Shown here: one piece after another, positions 52,522 through 62,016 of the stretch
Layout: each line of letters starts with the position of its first letter
Position numbering within the stretch: position 1 is the stretch's first letter
Translations under genes and position numbers: made by a program
Assembly: GCA_020636315.1 (NCBI GenBank)
Contig: JACJYA010000003.1
Location: forward strand, 1 to 64,000
Source of the DNA: Lewinellaceae bacterium
GTDB lineage: Bacteria; Bacteroidota; Bacteroidia; Chitinophagales; Saprospiraceae
DNA length: 64,000 bases
Reading direction: 5' to 3'
Notes under the pieces: model-generated
What the model was told of the DNA's origin: nothing
Seen by the model: the letters and a program-made list of their open reading frames with translations, nothing else
Database searches by the model: none

Positions 52522-53093
52522 TTTCCTGCCAGGTTTGGTGCATTCATATTCCCGAATTTGAGAATGCTGTTGGGGTCATAGCTGTTGTCATACCGAGCAA
52601 ACCGAGGGTCCTTATAAGGCCCCATGAATATTTTTCGGCGCACGCCCACTTCCACAACAGGCACGTTAGTGCTCTGGTAGGTAATGGTATCTGCCTGGAT
52701 ATCGAACTCAGCACCCCGGCCGTAAGGCACAAAACGCAGGGAATCGAGATTGATACCCATGGCCTGAATGGAATCTATAGCCGGCATATAAGTCGTATCA
52801 TAGATGATCTCGCCGGTAAAGTCCGGGTCATCCGGGTCACCAATAACGCTTATGATGCTGAAGCTGTCCGTTTTTAATACGTAGGACAAAGAGTCGAAGC
52901 TCGGAGCGAACCCCCCTTTAATGTTGCGGAAAGCTTCCTGGGCAGTCCTGATCTTCATCAGCTTGTCGATCACTGCACGTTCACGCTTTTCTTTCTCAGC
53001 TTTGAAGGCAATGGGCTCCCGGATACTGCTGATAAGCACCCACACCAAACCTACGATTATGGCGGCCAGAACTAAGTTAATCAATAATCTCAT
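52509..53093 (-). CDS. Bacteroidota-type single-pass membrane protein
   Basis: 194 residues from ATG at 53093. One N-terminal transmembrane helix (MRLLINLVLAAIIVGLVWVL), then SSIREPIAFKAEKEKRERAVIDKLMKIRTAQEAF, a periplasmic domain, and SYDPNSILKFG near the end. The helix with the following AQEAFRN looks pilin-like in arrangement (single helix plus ExxKR), but the family is not named. Its 3' end overlaps the DUF3822 gene by 13 bases, so the two and rsmD probably form one operon. Confidence 0.75.
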   Translation of the reverse strand: MRLLINLVLAAIIVGLVWVLISSIREPIAFKAEKEKRERAVIDKLMKIRTAQEAFRNIKGGFAPSFDSLSYVLKTDSFSIISVIGDPDDPDFTGEIIYDTTYMPAIDSIQAMGINLDSLRFVPYGRGAEFDIQADTITYQSTNVPVVEVGVRRKIFMGPYKDPRFARYDNSYDPNSILKFGNMNAPNLAGNWER

Positions 53094-53263
53094 TTTTCGG
53101 TTTGTTTTGACGCAATAATAAAGATTTTTAGGTAAAAAGTACCTCTTGGGATAAAGCAATTTTAACACAATTACCCGAGATGAAAAAACAAACCGCCCTC
53201 AAAAATGAAGTCATAATACAACCTTTTTGCACCTCACCAGGCGCCAAAGCCTATCCACAGGGC

Positions 53264-53665
53264 CTATTTCTCTCCTACCAGGCACTTTCCGAAATAGGCT
53301 GCACCTTCCTCCACCTTAAGAGACTTGGCCCTGATGTCGCCTTCAATGCGGGCCGTTGCCATCAGATGCAGGGTGCCGGATATCTGAACATCTCCCTTGA
53401 CATGGCCCATTACCACGGCTTCGCTCGATATTACCTTGCCTTCCACTTTTCCTGTCTCTCCGATGACAAGGCGCCGCTCACATTTCAGTTGGCCGACTAC
53501 GGTGCCATCAAGGCGGATGTTCTCACTCGAAATGAAATCGCCTTCAATGCGGGTGCCCTTCGCTACCACACAATTGGCATCGCTACCCTTCAAGGGAACA
53601 GAACGCGGGGTTTCGACGGGTTCGGGTTTCGATTTTGTCCTGGAAAGCATTGTTATTGCAGCCAT
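53264..53665 (-). CDS. bactofilin
   Basis: 133 residues (ATG at 53665 or 53650). A short proline-rich N-tail (SKPEPVETPRS) is followed by the bactofilin core: VVAKGTRIEGDFISSENIRLDG, VVGQLKCERRLVIGETGKVEGKV, VMGHVKGDVQISG, LHLMATARIEGDIRAKSLKVEEG. The repeated G-x-I-x-G-D strands predict a right-handed beta-helix which polymerises into filaments without nucleotide. Cytoplasmic or membrane-tethered. Divergent from tsaD. Confidence 0.92.
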   Translation of the reverse strand: MAAITMLSRTKSKPEPVETPRSVPLKGSDANCVVAKGTRIEGDFISSENIRLDGTVVGQLKCERRLVIGETGKVEGKVISSEAVVMGHVKGDVQISGTLHLMATARIEGDIRAKSLKVEEGAAYFGKCLVGEK

Positions 53666-53810
53666 CTTGATATTATTATTAAGGTTATCTGGTCAATTGT
53701 GTATTTTGCACGCTTCGGTATCGAACCATGAGGGGGCCTGGGTTGTCTTCAGGAAAAAACCTGGTTTACGGAACCTTTAAATTAAAAAATTATTTATTTA
53801 TTTTTCTGAC

Positions 53811-54812
53811 ATGAGCACCACCATTCTCGGCATCGAATCTTCCTGTGACGATACTTCGGCAGCAGTTTTGCGCGACGGGGAGGTTCTGAGCAACCGCACT
53901 GCCAACCAGGAAGCTCATCGTTTATACGGAGGGGTGGTTCCGGAAGTTGCATCCCGTGCCCATCAAATAAATATCATTCCCGTTGTTGACCTGGCCCTCA
54001 AAGATGCGGGGGTTGACAAGCAGGATATCGATGCGGTTGCTTTCACGCGTGGCCCGGGCCTTATCGGATCCCTGATCGTCGGTGTTTCCTTTGCCAAGGC
54101 CTACGCTCTGAGCCTTGGCATTCCACTGGTGGAGGTCAATCACATGCAGGCCCATGTTCTGGCTCACTTTGCCGAGCCTCCAAAACCGGCATTCCCCTTC
54201 CTCTGCCTGACCGTTTCCGGAGGGCATACCCAAATCGTGCGGGTAAGGAGCCACCTCGATATGGAGATCATCGGGCAAACCCTGGATGACGCCGCCGGAG
54301 AAGCATTCGACAAGACCGGGAAACTTCTTGGGCTGGATTACCCCGCCGGCCCCGATATTGACCGGATCGCGCAGCAGGGCCAACCGGTTTTCGAATTCCC
54401 GGAACCACAGGTCCCCGGGCTGGACTTCAGCTTCAGCGGCCTGAAAACTTCCATCCTGTATTTTCTCCAGAAGCGGAGAAAAGAAGACCCCGGTTTTATT
54501 GAAAAAAATTTGGCGGATATATGTGCTTCGGTGCAAAGCCGTATTGTAAGCATCCTGATGAATAAACTCAGCCTGGCAGCTAAAGAAACCGGCATACGGG
54601 AGATCGCTATCGCCGGCGGCGTCTCCGCTAATTCGGCCCTCCGGGCAGCGCTGAAAGCCACCGGAAAAGAAAAGGGATGGAATACTTACATCCCGAAATT
54701 TGAATATTGTACGGATAATGCCGCCATGATTGCCGTGACCGGCTACTACAAGTACCTCAACGGGGAATTTGCCGGCCAGGAGACGGAGCCGGTGGCAAGA
54801 TGGAAGGTTTAA
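53811..54812 (+). CDS. tsaD: tRNA N6-adenosine threonylcarbamoyltransferase
   Basis: 333 residues. ILGIESSCDDTSAAVL start, RGPGLIGSLIVG, and the metal-binding HxxxH motif NHMQAHVLAHF (His111 and His115), VSGGHTQIV, and IAGGVSANSALR, all characteristic of TsaD/Kae1. Transfers the threonylcarbamoyl group in the synthesis of t6A37 of ANN-decoding tRNAs. AT-rich spacer with ATTTATTTATTTTTC before the start. Divergent from the bactofilin gene. Confidence 0.96.
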   Translation: MSTTILGIESSCDDTSAAVLRDGEVLSNRTANQEAHRLYGGVVPEVASRAHQINIIPVVDLALKDAGVDKQDIDAVAFTRGPGLIGSLIVGVSFAKAYALSLGIPLVEVNHMQAHVLAHFAEPPKPAFPFLCLTVSGGHTQIVRVRSHLDMEIIGQTLDDAAGEAFDKTGKLLGLDYPAGPDIDRIAQQGQPVFEFPEPQVPGLDFSFSGLKTSILYFLQKRRKEDPGFIEKNLADICASVQSRIVSILMNKLSLAAKETGIREIAIAGGVSANSALRAALKATGKEKGWNTYIPKFEYCTDNAAMIAVTGYYKYLNGEFAGQETEPVARWKV

Positions 54813-54845
54813 GAGTATGTTTGGAGGGTTTAACGCCTTTCGAGA

Positions 54846-55523
54846 TCAGAATTCACTGATCAGCTTCTTTTTCATTTCCTGGAATTCCTCCTCCGAGATG
54901 ACGCCATTATCCCGAAGTTCAGCCAGTTCTTTGAGGCGTTGAATGACATCGCCCTCTTTTCCTTTTCCGGCTGAAGCCTTGGCCTTTTCCGCCTCTGCCT
55001 TTACCTTGGCAAATGCAGCTTCCTGCGCTGTTTTTTCTGCCTCTTCCGCCTCTTTGCGGGCCTTCTTGTCCTTACGCAATTGCTCAGCTACCTTTTTGCC
55101 TTTCTCGAATTGTTCTTTATACAATTTTTTCAGGCGGGCAGGGTCAAAATCGAGAATGGTGCCCCCGGATTCGAAATGGCGCTTAAAAACCTGGCCAAGC
55201 GCATAAGTCGAAGCGCCGGCAAAAACGGAAACCGTCACTCCGCCGATGATGGAACCCACCACCGGCAGCATTTTCACCAGGCTCCCGGCTGTGACGCGGG
55301 CCAGAGTCGAGCTCGTCAGGGAAGTGACGATGGCCTTTCCCTGGGTTTCGGAAAAATCAACGTCATAGACCTTGCACATCTGCCGGATCATATCCAGCTG
55401 CAAGGCACTGACGGCAAAAACATCGGCAATGAGCACCGGGATCAGCCCCGCTCCCATCGACCAGATCACATGGTTGCGGATAATCGTATCGACATGTTTG
55501 GAGCGCTCACTGTTGTTGCTCAT
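54846..55523 (-). CDS. DUF697-family membrane protein with SHOCT-like C-terminus
   Basis: 225 residues from ATG at 55523 (frame open upstream to 55577). VIWSMGAGLIPVLIADVFAVSALQLDMIRQMC is the start of the DUF697 domain, with hydrophobic helices including MLPVVGSIIGGVTVSVFAG. A long charged region follows (KKAEE, AAFAKVKAEAEKAKA), and the last ~35 residues, VIQRLKELAELRDNGVISEEEF, form a SHOCT-like short domain. Probably membrane-associated. Function unknown. Downstream neighbour tsaD is convergent. Confidence 0.8.
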   Translation of the reverse strand: MSNNSERSKHVDTIIRNHVIWSMGAGLIPVLIADVFAVSALQLDMIRQMCKVYDVDFSETQGKAIVTSLTSSTLARVTAGSLVKMLPVVGSIIGGVTVSVFAGASTYALGQVFKRHFESGGTILDFDPARLKKLYKEQFEKGKKVAEQLRKDKKARKEAEEAEKTAQEAAFAKVKAEAEKAKASAGKGKEGDVIQRLKELAELRDNGVISEEEFQEMKKKLISEF

Positions 55524-55658
55524 GATCTTTTCTTTTATTGTTTTCGCAGCGTAATCTATTATTCTCTTAGGTTCCACTGTAACTGAATTTTCCCAATATT
55601 AATAGCATTGTTCCTTTACCGCAAGCTTTCTTCGACTAAATGGTTGATTTAGTTGATT

Positions 55659-55704
55659 TAGTTGATTGGGTTGACAGATAATATTAATCCAACCCAATCA
55701 ACTA
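55659..55704. terminator. 14-bp stem-loop after the alpha-2-macroglobulin gene
   Basis: TAGTTGATTGGGTT at 55659-55672 pairs perfectly with AACCCAATCAACTA at 55691-55704, 6 bases after the stop at 55710 on the minus strand. It lacks a following T-run. The adjacent 9-bp tandem TTGATTTAG (55644-55661) is part of the same repeat-rich spacer. Confidence 0.5.
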
Positions 55705-55709
55705 CCCAA

Positions 55710-58700
55710 CTACTTCACCACCACCCGCATTCCTTCCGAATGGCTGGTGAATTCCGGCGCATACATGCACTGAATGCTGGCCAGGCCGTTGGAAAAATCA
55801 CCCCGGTGCACTACCCGCAGGGGATATTCGAATACATAAGTCCCTTTAGGCAGGTAGCTGATGAAGAAGTGCGTCGCCAGGTCGCGGGTACTTTCGTAAT
55901 ACCCCAGGCCTCCCTGCCACTTGTACTGGCTGAATACGTTTATCGGCTCCAGCCCGCTGGCCCGCATATCCTTGAGATGGACATACTCCATATCCCGATC
56001 CACCCGCAACTCGATACGAACAACCAGTTTATCGCCGGGTTCAAGCGGGCTTTCGGCGGTAATGGCCGTCAGTTCCGGCCCTCTGTCGCCGATCGTCTCC
56101 CGGAACAGCTGCTTGTCGAGCTTCAGAGGAGTTTCCTTAAAGACATCGACTTTGTCGAGTTCTTCAAAATATTGCCAGTAGGCGGCTCCCCAGGCGATGC
56201 TCTTATTCGGGTTGGTCACCTTAATGCGGCTGAAATCGGTTGTCACCTCATTTCCACTCCAGTTTGCCTTGAAATAGCCGGTGCCAGCTTCCGCCGAACG
56301 CCGTGCTTCGATCAGTTCAGGCTGGAAGCTCTCTTCATCCAGCCGGGGAAAGCTGACTTCCGCCAGGCGGGTGTCCTCAAGCCAGTTATCACCGTAACGC
56401 AGCAGCGCAAAAACCGCATTGGCAGTCGCTTTGGTGGTTTTCCAGTGGGTCGTCTGCTTGTTTTTCAACAACCATATTTTCATTTGTTCAACCGCGTCTT
56501 TATCCTCAGCCACTTCGGAGAAAGCCTCGATCATTAAGGCGTGAGTTTCGATCGGCATTTGATACCAGTAGAATCCGGCATTGTATTTCCAGTACATACC
56601 CAGCTCATCATCGTGCAGGGCGCGCTCGCGCAGCGACCGGATGATCCGGTCGGCAGCAGCCTTTTTGTCGTGGCGGTGCATAGTGATGGCCATCAGGCCT
56701 TCCTGGTAGATCCCTTTGTTCAGCCAGTATTTTTCCACCTGGCCCAGATAATAATCCCTGGCCTCGGCGGCCTTTCCTTCTACCGGAAGGTCTTTAAAAA
56801 GGCTTCGGGTGTAGAGATAATGGATCACAAGGTGGGATAAATGGTCATCTTCCAGGTCGGCGCGCCCCTGCTTCACCTCGTATAGCAGTTGCTCATAATG
56901 ATCGTCCATTTCGCGGTCGATGTATTCGGCGGCCCGCTGGGCAAGGTTCCATGCCTGAGTGCCGGGTTGAATATCCTTCACGCCGAGGGCGCGAAGGCGG
57001 CCCAGCCCTTCCAGAATATACTGGGTGATGTACCAGCTGTCGCGGCCACCCGGGAACCAGGAGAAACCACCGGCTTCGGACTGCCGTTCCGCCAGCTGGG
57101 CCAGGGCTTTTTCCTGCTCGTATCCCATGCGGTTGAGGTCGAACAGCAAACCGATGCGCTTGCGCTGTTCGGATTCGCTCTGCGCCTGCCGGACCCAGGG
57201 CGTTTCTTCCAGCAATGCCGTTTTGAGCTCTTCGTTCTTCTCCAGTTCGCTGATCAGGGCATCGGAATTTTTCCACTGCTCAAAAACCTGCTGAATGGCA
57301 GGATTGGAATTGGCCACTGAGGCGGCCAGCGAATTGGCGTAGTATCGCGCGAAGATCTGTTCACTGCATTCATGGGGAAATTCCATTAGGTAAGGCAGTG
57401 CTTTTACCGCATACCAGGCTGGGTTTGAAGTAAACTCCAGGGAAAAATTATGATTTTGAAGCGTATTGGATTTACCCGCCTTTGCCATGGCCTCAAAGGT
57501 AAATTCCCGGGACTGCCCTCCCTTCAGCGGCATTGGCATCGTCTCAGTGACCAGGGTGCGGTTGGTCAGTATCGGAAGTACACTTTCCTCCCCGTCCGAG
57601 AAGCTTCCGGATTTAGCCACCACGCGATGCGTAACGGCCAGTACGTCCCCTTTTGGCACGGTAAGCGTCCAGGCCAGCCGCGCCGACTGGCCGCCTTCGG
57701 CTTCAAAGGAGACGGTATTTTTCTCATTGCCGAACCGGCCGTCGATGGGTTGCATGGTGAGGGCGTCAAAGAGCATCAGCTCTGCCGTGCCGGCCATTTT
57801 TTTATCCGTAAGGTTGCTCACCTTGGCGGTAAACTCGATCTCGTCCCCTTCCCTCAGGAAGCGTGGCGGATTCGGAAGCACCATCAGCTCTTTCTGGGTG
57901 ACGACTTCATTCTCGCTGATGGCATACTCCAGGGCCTGAGTATGGGCCATAGCCAGGAATTTCCAGCGGGTCAGGGCCTCGTTCATTTTAAACCGGATGA
58001 TCACATTGCCTTCTTCATCGGTGCGCAGCTCGGGAAAGAAGAATACCGTTTCCTTGAGGTTGCGCCGGACCGGAGGAGCAGCCGGTGCTTCTCCACCTTG
58101 TCCGGGCGCCGACTCTGCCATTGGAGGAGGAGGGGGCGCTTCCGCCGAATCGGCCGTTTTGCTCATAAATGCCACCTCTTCCTCAGCCGCCGCCGGCGCC
58201 GCTAGTGCAACCCCATCAGAAACAGAATCATATGCCCGGGCCCGGACCATTCCGCCGGCAAAATTCCCGCCGTAGCCCATAAAGTTGAAGTTGAACCAAT
58301 TAAGGCTTCGATAGATCCGGCGGGGCTCTTCCGGAGACGGAGGATAGTAATAGAAATTATTGCTGTTGGCGCTGCTGAAATGGCGCCCCTGCCAGCGATA
58401 AGCCTGGTAATTGTAGGGGTAAGGGCTGAATGTCCAGGAATGATACTTGAACTGGTCGAGAGACGCGTCATAGAGGGTGGCCACCATCTCCGCGGCTACC
58501 TTATCGCCGTCCGGGCCGCTGATCTTAAGCTGCCAGGCCTCTTCCTCCCCCGGGTGCAGCTTGTTCCGGAAGGTATTGTATTCAATCTTCAGTTCCTTGT
58601 CCTTCCAGGGGACGCCAATGGTTTCCGACCAGGTAAAGGGCCGGTTGTATTTTACAAAACTGAACTGAGCGTAAATGTTTCCCTTATCCGCTTCGGTTAC

Positions 58701-61700
58701 CTTATGGCTAACGGTTTCCCAGGGCGCAACCTTCAGCCAGGACCGTTTGGCCACCTCCATTTTGCGCTCCAGTTCGTAGAAGACATTCAGCTCGCCGGCA
58801 GACGTTGCCAGGAGGATGGAAGCCTCCTCGCCGGGTTGATACCCCCCGCTTTTCGGTTGCTTTTTCCAGGCGATCACACCATTCGGGAAAGCTTTCTCTT
58901 TGGCGTCATAAACCAGGAAAAACTTCTTTACTTCGATGGCGTTGCCTTTATCGTCCCGGGTTTTCAGGTTCAGCACATAGTGGCCTACCGGCCAGCCGGA
59001 GACGTTGACGAAAACCGTATCTTCTCTGGCAGTATTGAACGGCTGGTTCAACACTTCCTCTTTCACCGGCCAGTTGGAAGATTCGTCCTCATTTTCATAA
59101 GCGAAATGCGGAAAAGCCTTGCGGAAAGCATTTTCTTCAATAACCCGGCGGTCTGGTTTTTCCCAATAACGATCAACAAAGGCCATACCGGGAGCTTCCA
59201 GGCGGTTGACGGTGATTGCACCCTCCGCCGGCTGAGGCGCGCCGTCCAGGTTCTGCGTGACAATGCCAACGGGGATCAACCCGGATTCCCGCCCTATGCT
59301 TTCGGGAATGGTAACATCTGCTTTTAAGCCCAGGTAGGCCAGGTTGAGGCTCTTGGTGGTGGAATGGGTTTCGCCGGTAATGTCCGTAACATCGATAAAG
59401 GCCGTAAAAATAAACTCCGGTTTATCCTCCTTGTCAATGCTGAGGTCTGGCTGCGCTAAAAAAGAAAATTCGAAACTGCCGTCAGCCGATGTGGTGAGCA
59501 ACCCCGTAGCTACCTCCTGCCCCCCGTTATGCCCCGGTGGAAAACCGCGTCCTCCGAAACGCCACCATGGGAACCAGGGAAAATGCACTTCCCGGATTAC
59601 CCTGTACCGGACTTCTGCTCCGTCGATGCTGCTCCCGGCAAAGGCCGTCGCTTTTCCTTTAAACGTCACGGTATCCCCCAGAGCGGGGCTGTCTTCCAGA
59701 GGTTCCATCACGATCTCAAATTTCGGCCGTTTGTATTCCTCCACCGAAAAATACTGATAGCTGTTGCCTGCGCTGGAAAAAAGGCGCATCTGGCCCAGTA
59801 TGCCTCCCTGAGGAGCCGTAAAGGTGCCGTTGGCCGTTCCGTATTCGTTGGTAGTCAGGTCCTGATGGGCCACCTCCTGCCCGTTGACATCGTAAAATGT
59901 CACGGTAAACTGGTGGTTGGGCAGTATGGAGGGAATATTCTGCTCATCCTTATCCAGCACGATAGCCTTGAAATAGACCGTCTGCCCGGGCCGGTAAATA
60001 GCCCGGTCCATAAAAAAGTGGGTGGTAACGCTCTTTGAAGAGAGGCGCGAACCGCGGTAGCTCGAAAAGCCATCCTGGAAGAAAAGCACGTCCTTCCCCA
60101 GGGAAAAACGCACCTGGAAAAAGGAGTTCTCCGGCAGGCTCGGGATGATAAACCCATCATCATCGCTCTTGGCCTGGCCGATCTTCACACGCTTTTGCTT
60201 TCGTTCTTCGCGGTCGTAGCGGTTGGTGTAAAACTCCGCCAATACGCCTTTCAACGGGGCTCCGGTTTCCCGGTGCAGCATCAGGAATTCTATACTGCCC
60301 TCCGGGCCGCGGCGGTTGAAATATCCCAGGTTGGAAACTGTTGTGAACAGAAAACCAACGGCCTGTTCTGAAAAGATGAATTTCGGATTGTCTGCAATTA
60401 GAATGGCGTATGCCCCCAACGGCAGCCCTTCAATAGCGGCCTCGGTGGTGTGTTCCTGAAGGTCGCCGTCTTCCGGCAACGCTACGCTCCATTCCCGGAA
60501 GGGCTGGCGGGAAGCCAGGATGCGGAAGAGTTCTTCCGGGCGGTTGTTGTTCAGCTCAAACTGCTCTTCTCCCTCCAGTTTGACCACCCGGAAGTAACTT
60601 TCCGCAACATTTCGGTAAGATATAGATGCCAGGGCAGGCTTTCCCGGCAAATTGACCTCTTCCACCTTAATTTCCAGCGTTTTGCGCATAAGCTGGCTGC
60701 GCAACTGGGCGCACTGCCGGGCTCCGTAGCTTTCGGGATAGCGTTCGAGCGCCCGATCACAAAGCTCCAGGGCTTCCTTGAGCTTCCATTTGTGTTCCTC
60801 TGCCTGTCCGGGGTCATAGGTGTTGCCCTGTTCGGCATAAAGGCTGGCCATGTCAAACCAAACTTCGGTTACCAAAGGTTTGCCGGCAAACTTTTCCTCC
60901 AGGGTTTTCAGCCCTCCAAGGTAGAGTTCATCTTTATTGGTGAGTACGGAATTATTGCGGACAAATGTCAAACGCTCCAGGTCTGCATTCAGCAGAGCTG
61001 CCGGCATATCATCCGCCAGGCGCTGCCGGAGCAGGCTCTGGAAAAGCTCCAGCGCCCGCAGTTTAAAGGACAAGGTATCCGGTGTGTCCCATTCGAGCTT
61101 CACGAATTCCTCCGCCGGCCCAAAGGCATCTTCCCGGTTGAGCTGAAACTGGTAGGCCGGCTGAGTGAGATAGGAGCGTTCATTGGCAAAATGTTCGATG
61201 GCCCGGTGCGCCAGAAAATCAAAAAGGGTAGGCCGCAACTCATCGGTATTGCCCTCCCCTTTAGAAACATACGTAATGGCGTCGAAATCAGTGATCGGCA
61301 CTTCAGCCAGCCGGCTGTCTTCCACCGACATCAAATAATAGCGGGAGGCTTCCTGCAGCAATTGGCCCAGGCTCCAGGTCTCCAGGTCGTCAGGCAGGAA
61401 GCCGGCGGTCGTGGTGCGGTTGGCCAGGCGCCAGTAATTCTGGTCGGCATAACGCTGATAAAGTTCGCCGGCCAGGGAATAAAGAATGGGCCTTACGGGA
61501 AAATCGGCTTCTTCGGCCTCGCCGGCCATACGCAGGATGACTTTGGCTGCCCCCTGCTCCTCGAGCTGCATCTGGTATTTATTGCGGTATATGATGGTCT
61601 TGACTACCTGGGCCGGCTCCTCATCCTTCTTTGCCCGCTCGTATAGTTCGTTCACCTTCTCCAGGGCAGAACGGGGCAGGCCCTCATTTTCCAGGGAATC

Positions 61701-61835
61701 AATCACTTTCCATTCGGCCTGATAGGGATCCTGCTTTGCCATGGTTGTGTTTTGTCTGCTGTTCTGAAAACCACACAGGGTTGCGGAAATAAAGAATAGG
61801 GAGAAAAATAAGGTCGGAGAGATACGGGTCATCAT
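55710..61835 (-). CDS. alpha-2-macroglobulin-family lipoprotein
   Basis: 2041 residues (ATG 61835 or 61832). A signal peptide ends in a lipobox (ATLC, Cys about residue 22). The N-terminal region is helical and Bacteroidota-typical, followed by macroglobulin-like domains, including MG2-like YRPGQTVYFKAIVLDKDEQN and bait-region-like Gly/Tyr/Asn-rich segment near MGYGGNFAGG, a Pro/Ala-rich stretch (PPPPPMAESAPG), and the C-terminal alpha domain with thioester motif HECSEQI (Cys1490, Gln1493). Acts in periplasm or at the surface, probably trapping attacking proteases. No accompanying penicillin-binding protein gene (pbpC) is visible, unlike in enterobacteria. Confidence 0.9.
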   Translation of the reverse strand: MMTRISPTLFFSLFFISATLCGFQNSRQNTTMAKQDPYQAEWKVIDSLENEGLPRSALEKVNELYERAKKDEEPAQVVKTIIYRNKYQMQLEEQGAAKVILRMAGEAEEADFPVRPILYSLAGELYQRYADQNYWRLANRTTTAGFLPDDLETWSLGQLLQEASRYYLMSVEDSRLAEVPITDFDAITYVSKGEGNTDELRPTLFDFLAHRAIEHFANERSYLTQPAYQFQLNREDAFGPAEEFVKLEWDTPDTLSFKLRALELFQSLLRQRLADDMPAALLNADLERLTFVRNNSVLTNKDELYLGGLKTLEEKFAGKPLVTEVWFDMASLYAEQGNTYDPGQAEEHKWKLKEALELCDRALERYPESYGARQCAQLRSQLMRKTLEIKVEEVNLPGKPALASISYRNVAESYFRVVKLEGEEQFELNNNRPEELFRILASRQPFREWSVALPEDGDLQEHTTEAAIEGLPLGAYAILIADNPKFIFSEQAVGFLFTTVSNLGYFNRRGPEGSIEFLMLHRETGAPLKGVLAEFYTNRYDREERKQKRVKIGQAKSDDDGFIIPSLPENSFFQVRFSLGKDVLFFQDGFSSYRGSRLSSKSVTTHFFMDRAIYRPGQTVYFKAIVLDKDEQNIPSILPNHQFTVTFYDVNGQEVAHQDLTTNEYGTANGTFTAPQGGILGQMRLFSSAGNSYQYFSVEEYKRPKFEIVMEPLEDSPALGDTVTFKGKATAFAGSSIDGAEVRYRVIREVHFPWFPWWRFGGRGFPPGHNGGQEVATGLLTTSADGSFEFSFLAQPDLSIDKEDKPEFIFTAFIDVTDITGETHSTTKSLNLAYLGLKADVTIPESIGRESGLIPVGIVTQNLDGAPQPAEGAITVNRLEAPGMAFVDRYWEKPDRRVIEENAFRKAFPHFAYENEDESSNWPVKEEVLNQPFNTAREDTVFVNVSGWPVGHYVLNLKTRDDKGNAIEVKKFFLVYDAKEKAFPNGVIAWKKQPKSGGYQPGEEASILLATSAGELNVFYELERKMEVAKRSWLKVAPWETVSHKVTEADKGNIYAQFSFVKYNRPFTWSETIGVPWKDKELKIEYNTFRNKLHPGEEEAWQLKISGPDGDKVAAEMVATLYDASLDQFKYHSWTFSPYPYNYQAYRWQGRHFSSANSNNFYYYPPSPEEPRRIYRSLNWFNFNFMGYGGNFAGGMVRARAYDSVSDGVALAAPAAAEEEVAFMSKTADSAEAPPPPPMAESAPGQGGEAPAAPPVRRNLKETVFFFPELRTDEEGNVIIRFKMNEALTRWKFLAMAHTQALEYAISENEVVTQKELMVLPNPPRFLREGDEIEFTAKVSNLTDKKMAGTAELMLFDALTMQPIDGRFGNEKNTVSFEAEGGQSARLAWTLTVPKGDVLAVTHRVVAKSGSFSDGEESVLPILTNRTLVTETMPMPLKGGQSREFTFEAMAKAGKSNTLQNHNFSLEFTSNPAWYAVKALPYLMEFPHECSEQIFARYYANSLAASVANSNPAIQQVFEQWKNSDALISELEKNEELKTALLEETPWVRQAQSESEQRKRIGLLFDLNRMGYEQEKALAQLAERQSEAGGFSWFPGGRDSWYITQYILEGLGRLRALGVKDIQPGTQAWNLAQRAAEYIDREMDDHYEQLLYEVKQGRADLEDDHLSHLVIHYLYTRSLFKDLPVEGKAAEARDYYLGQVEKYWLNKGIYQEGLMAITMHRHDKKAAADRIIRSLRERALHDDELGMYWKYNAGFYWYQMPIETHALMIEAFSEVAEDKDAVEQMKIWLLKNKQTTHWKTTKATANAVFALLRYGDNWLEDTRLAEVSFPRLDEESFQPELIEARRSAEAGTGYFKANWSGNEVTTDFSRIKVTNPNKSIAWGAAYWQYFEELDKVDVFKETPLKLDKQLFRETIGDRGPELTAITAESPLEPGDKLVVRIELRVDRDMEYVHLKDMRASGLEPINVFSQYKWQGGLGYYESTRDLATHFFISYLPKGTYVFEYPLRVVHRGDFSNGLASIQCMYAPEFTSHSEGMRVVVK

Positions 61836-62016
61836 GGTTAGTTGGTTAGCTATTGAATTTAAGCCGGATAACGGTGAAGTTCATTCTTCACTCATTAATA
61901 CGATGCAGCTTAGGCGGCAATTACATAATTGAAGGTTTTTTTTCATGAATGTTAACCAAATTATCCAAACAAGCACTAAGGCTTGGCCGGAGTGGGTGGA
62001 AATTGTTCTATATGAG

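Noticed and set aside
58380..59327. Plus-strand frame of 315 codons
   Set aside because: Lies wholly within the 2041-residue macroglobulin gene on the other strand.
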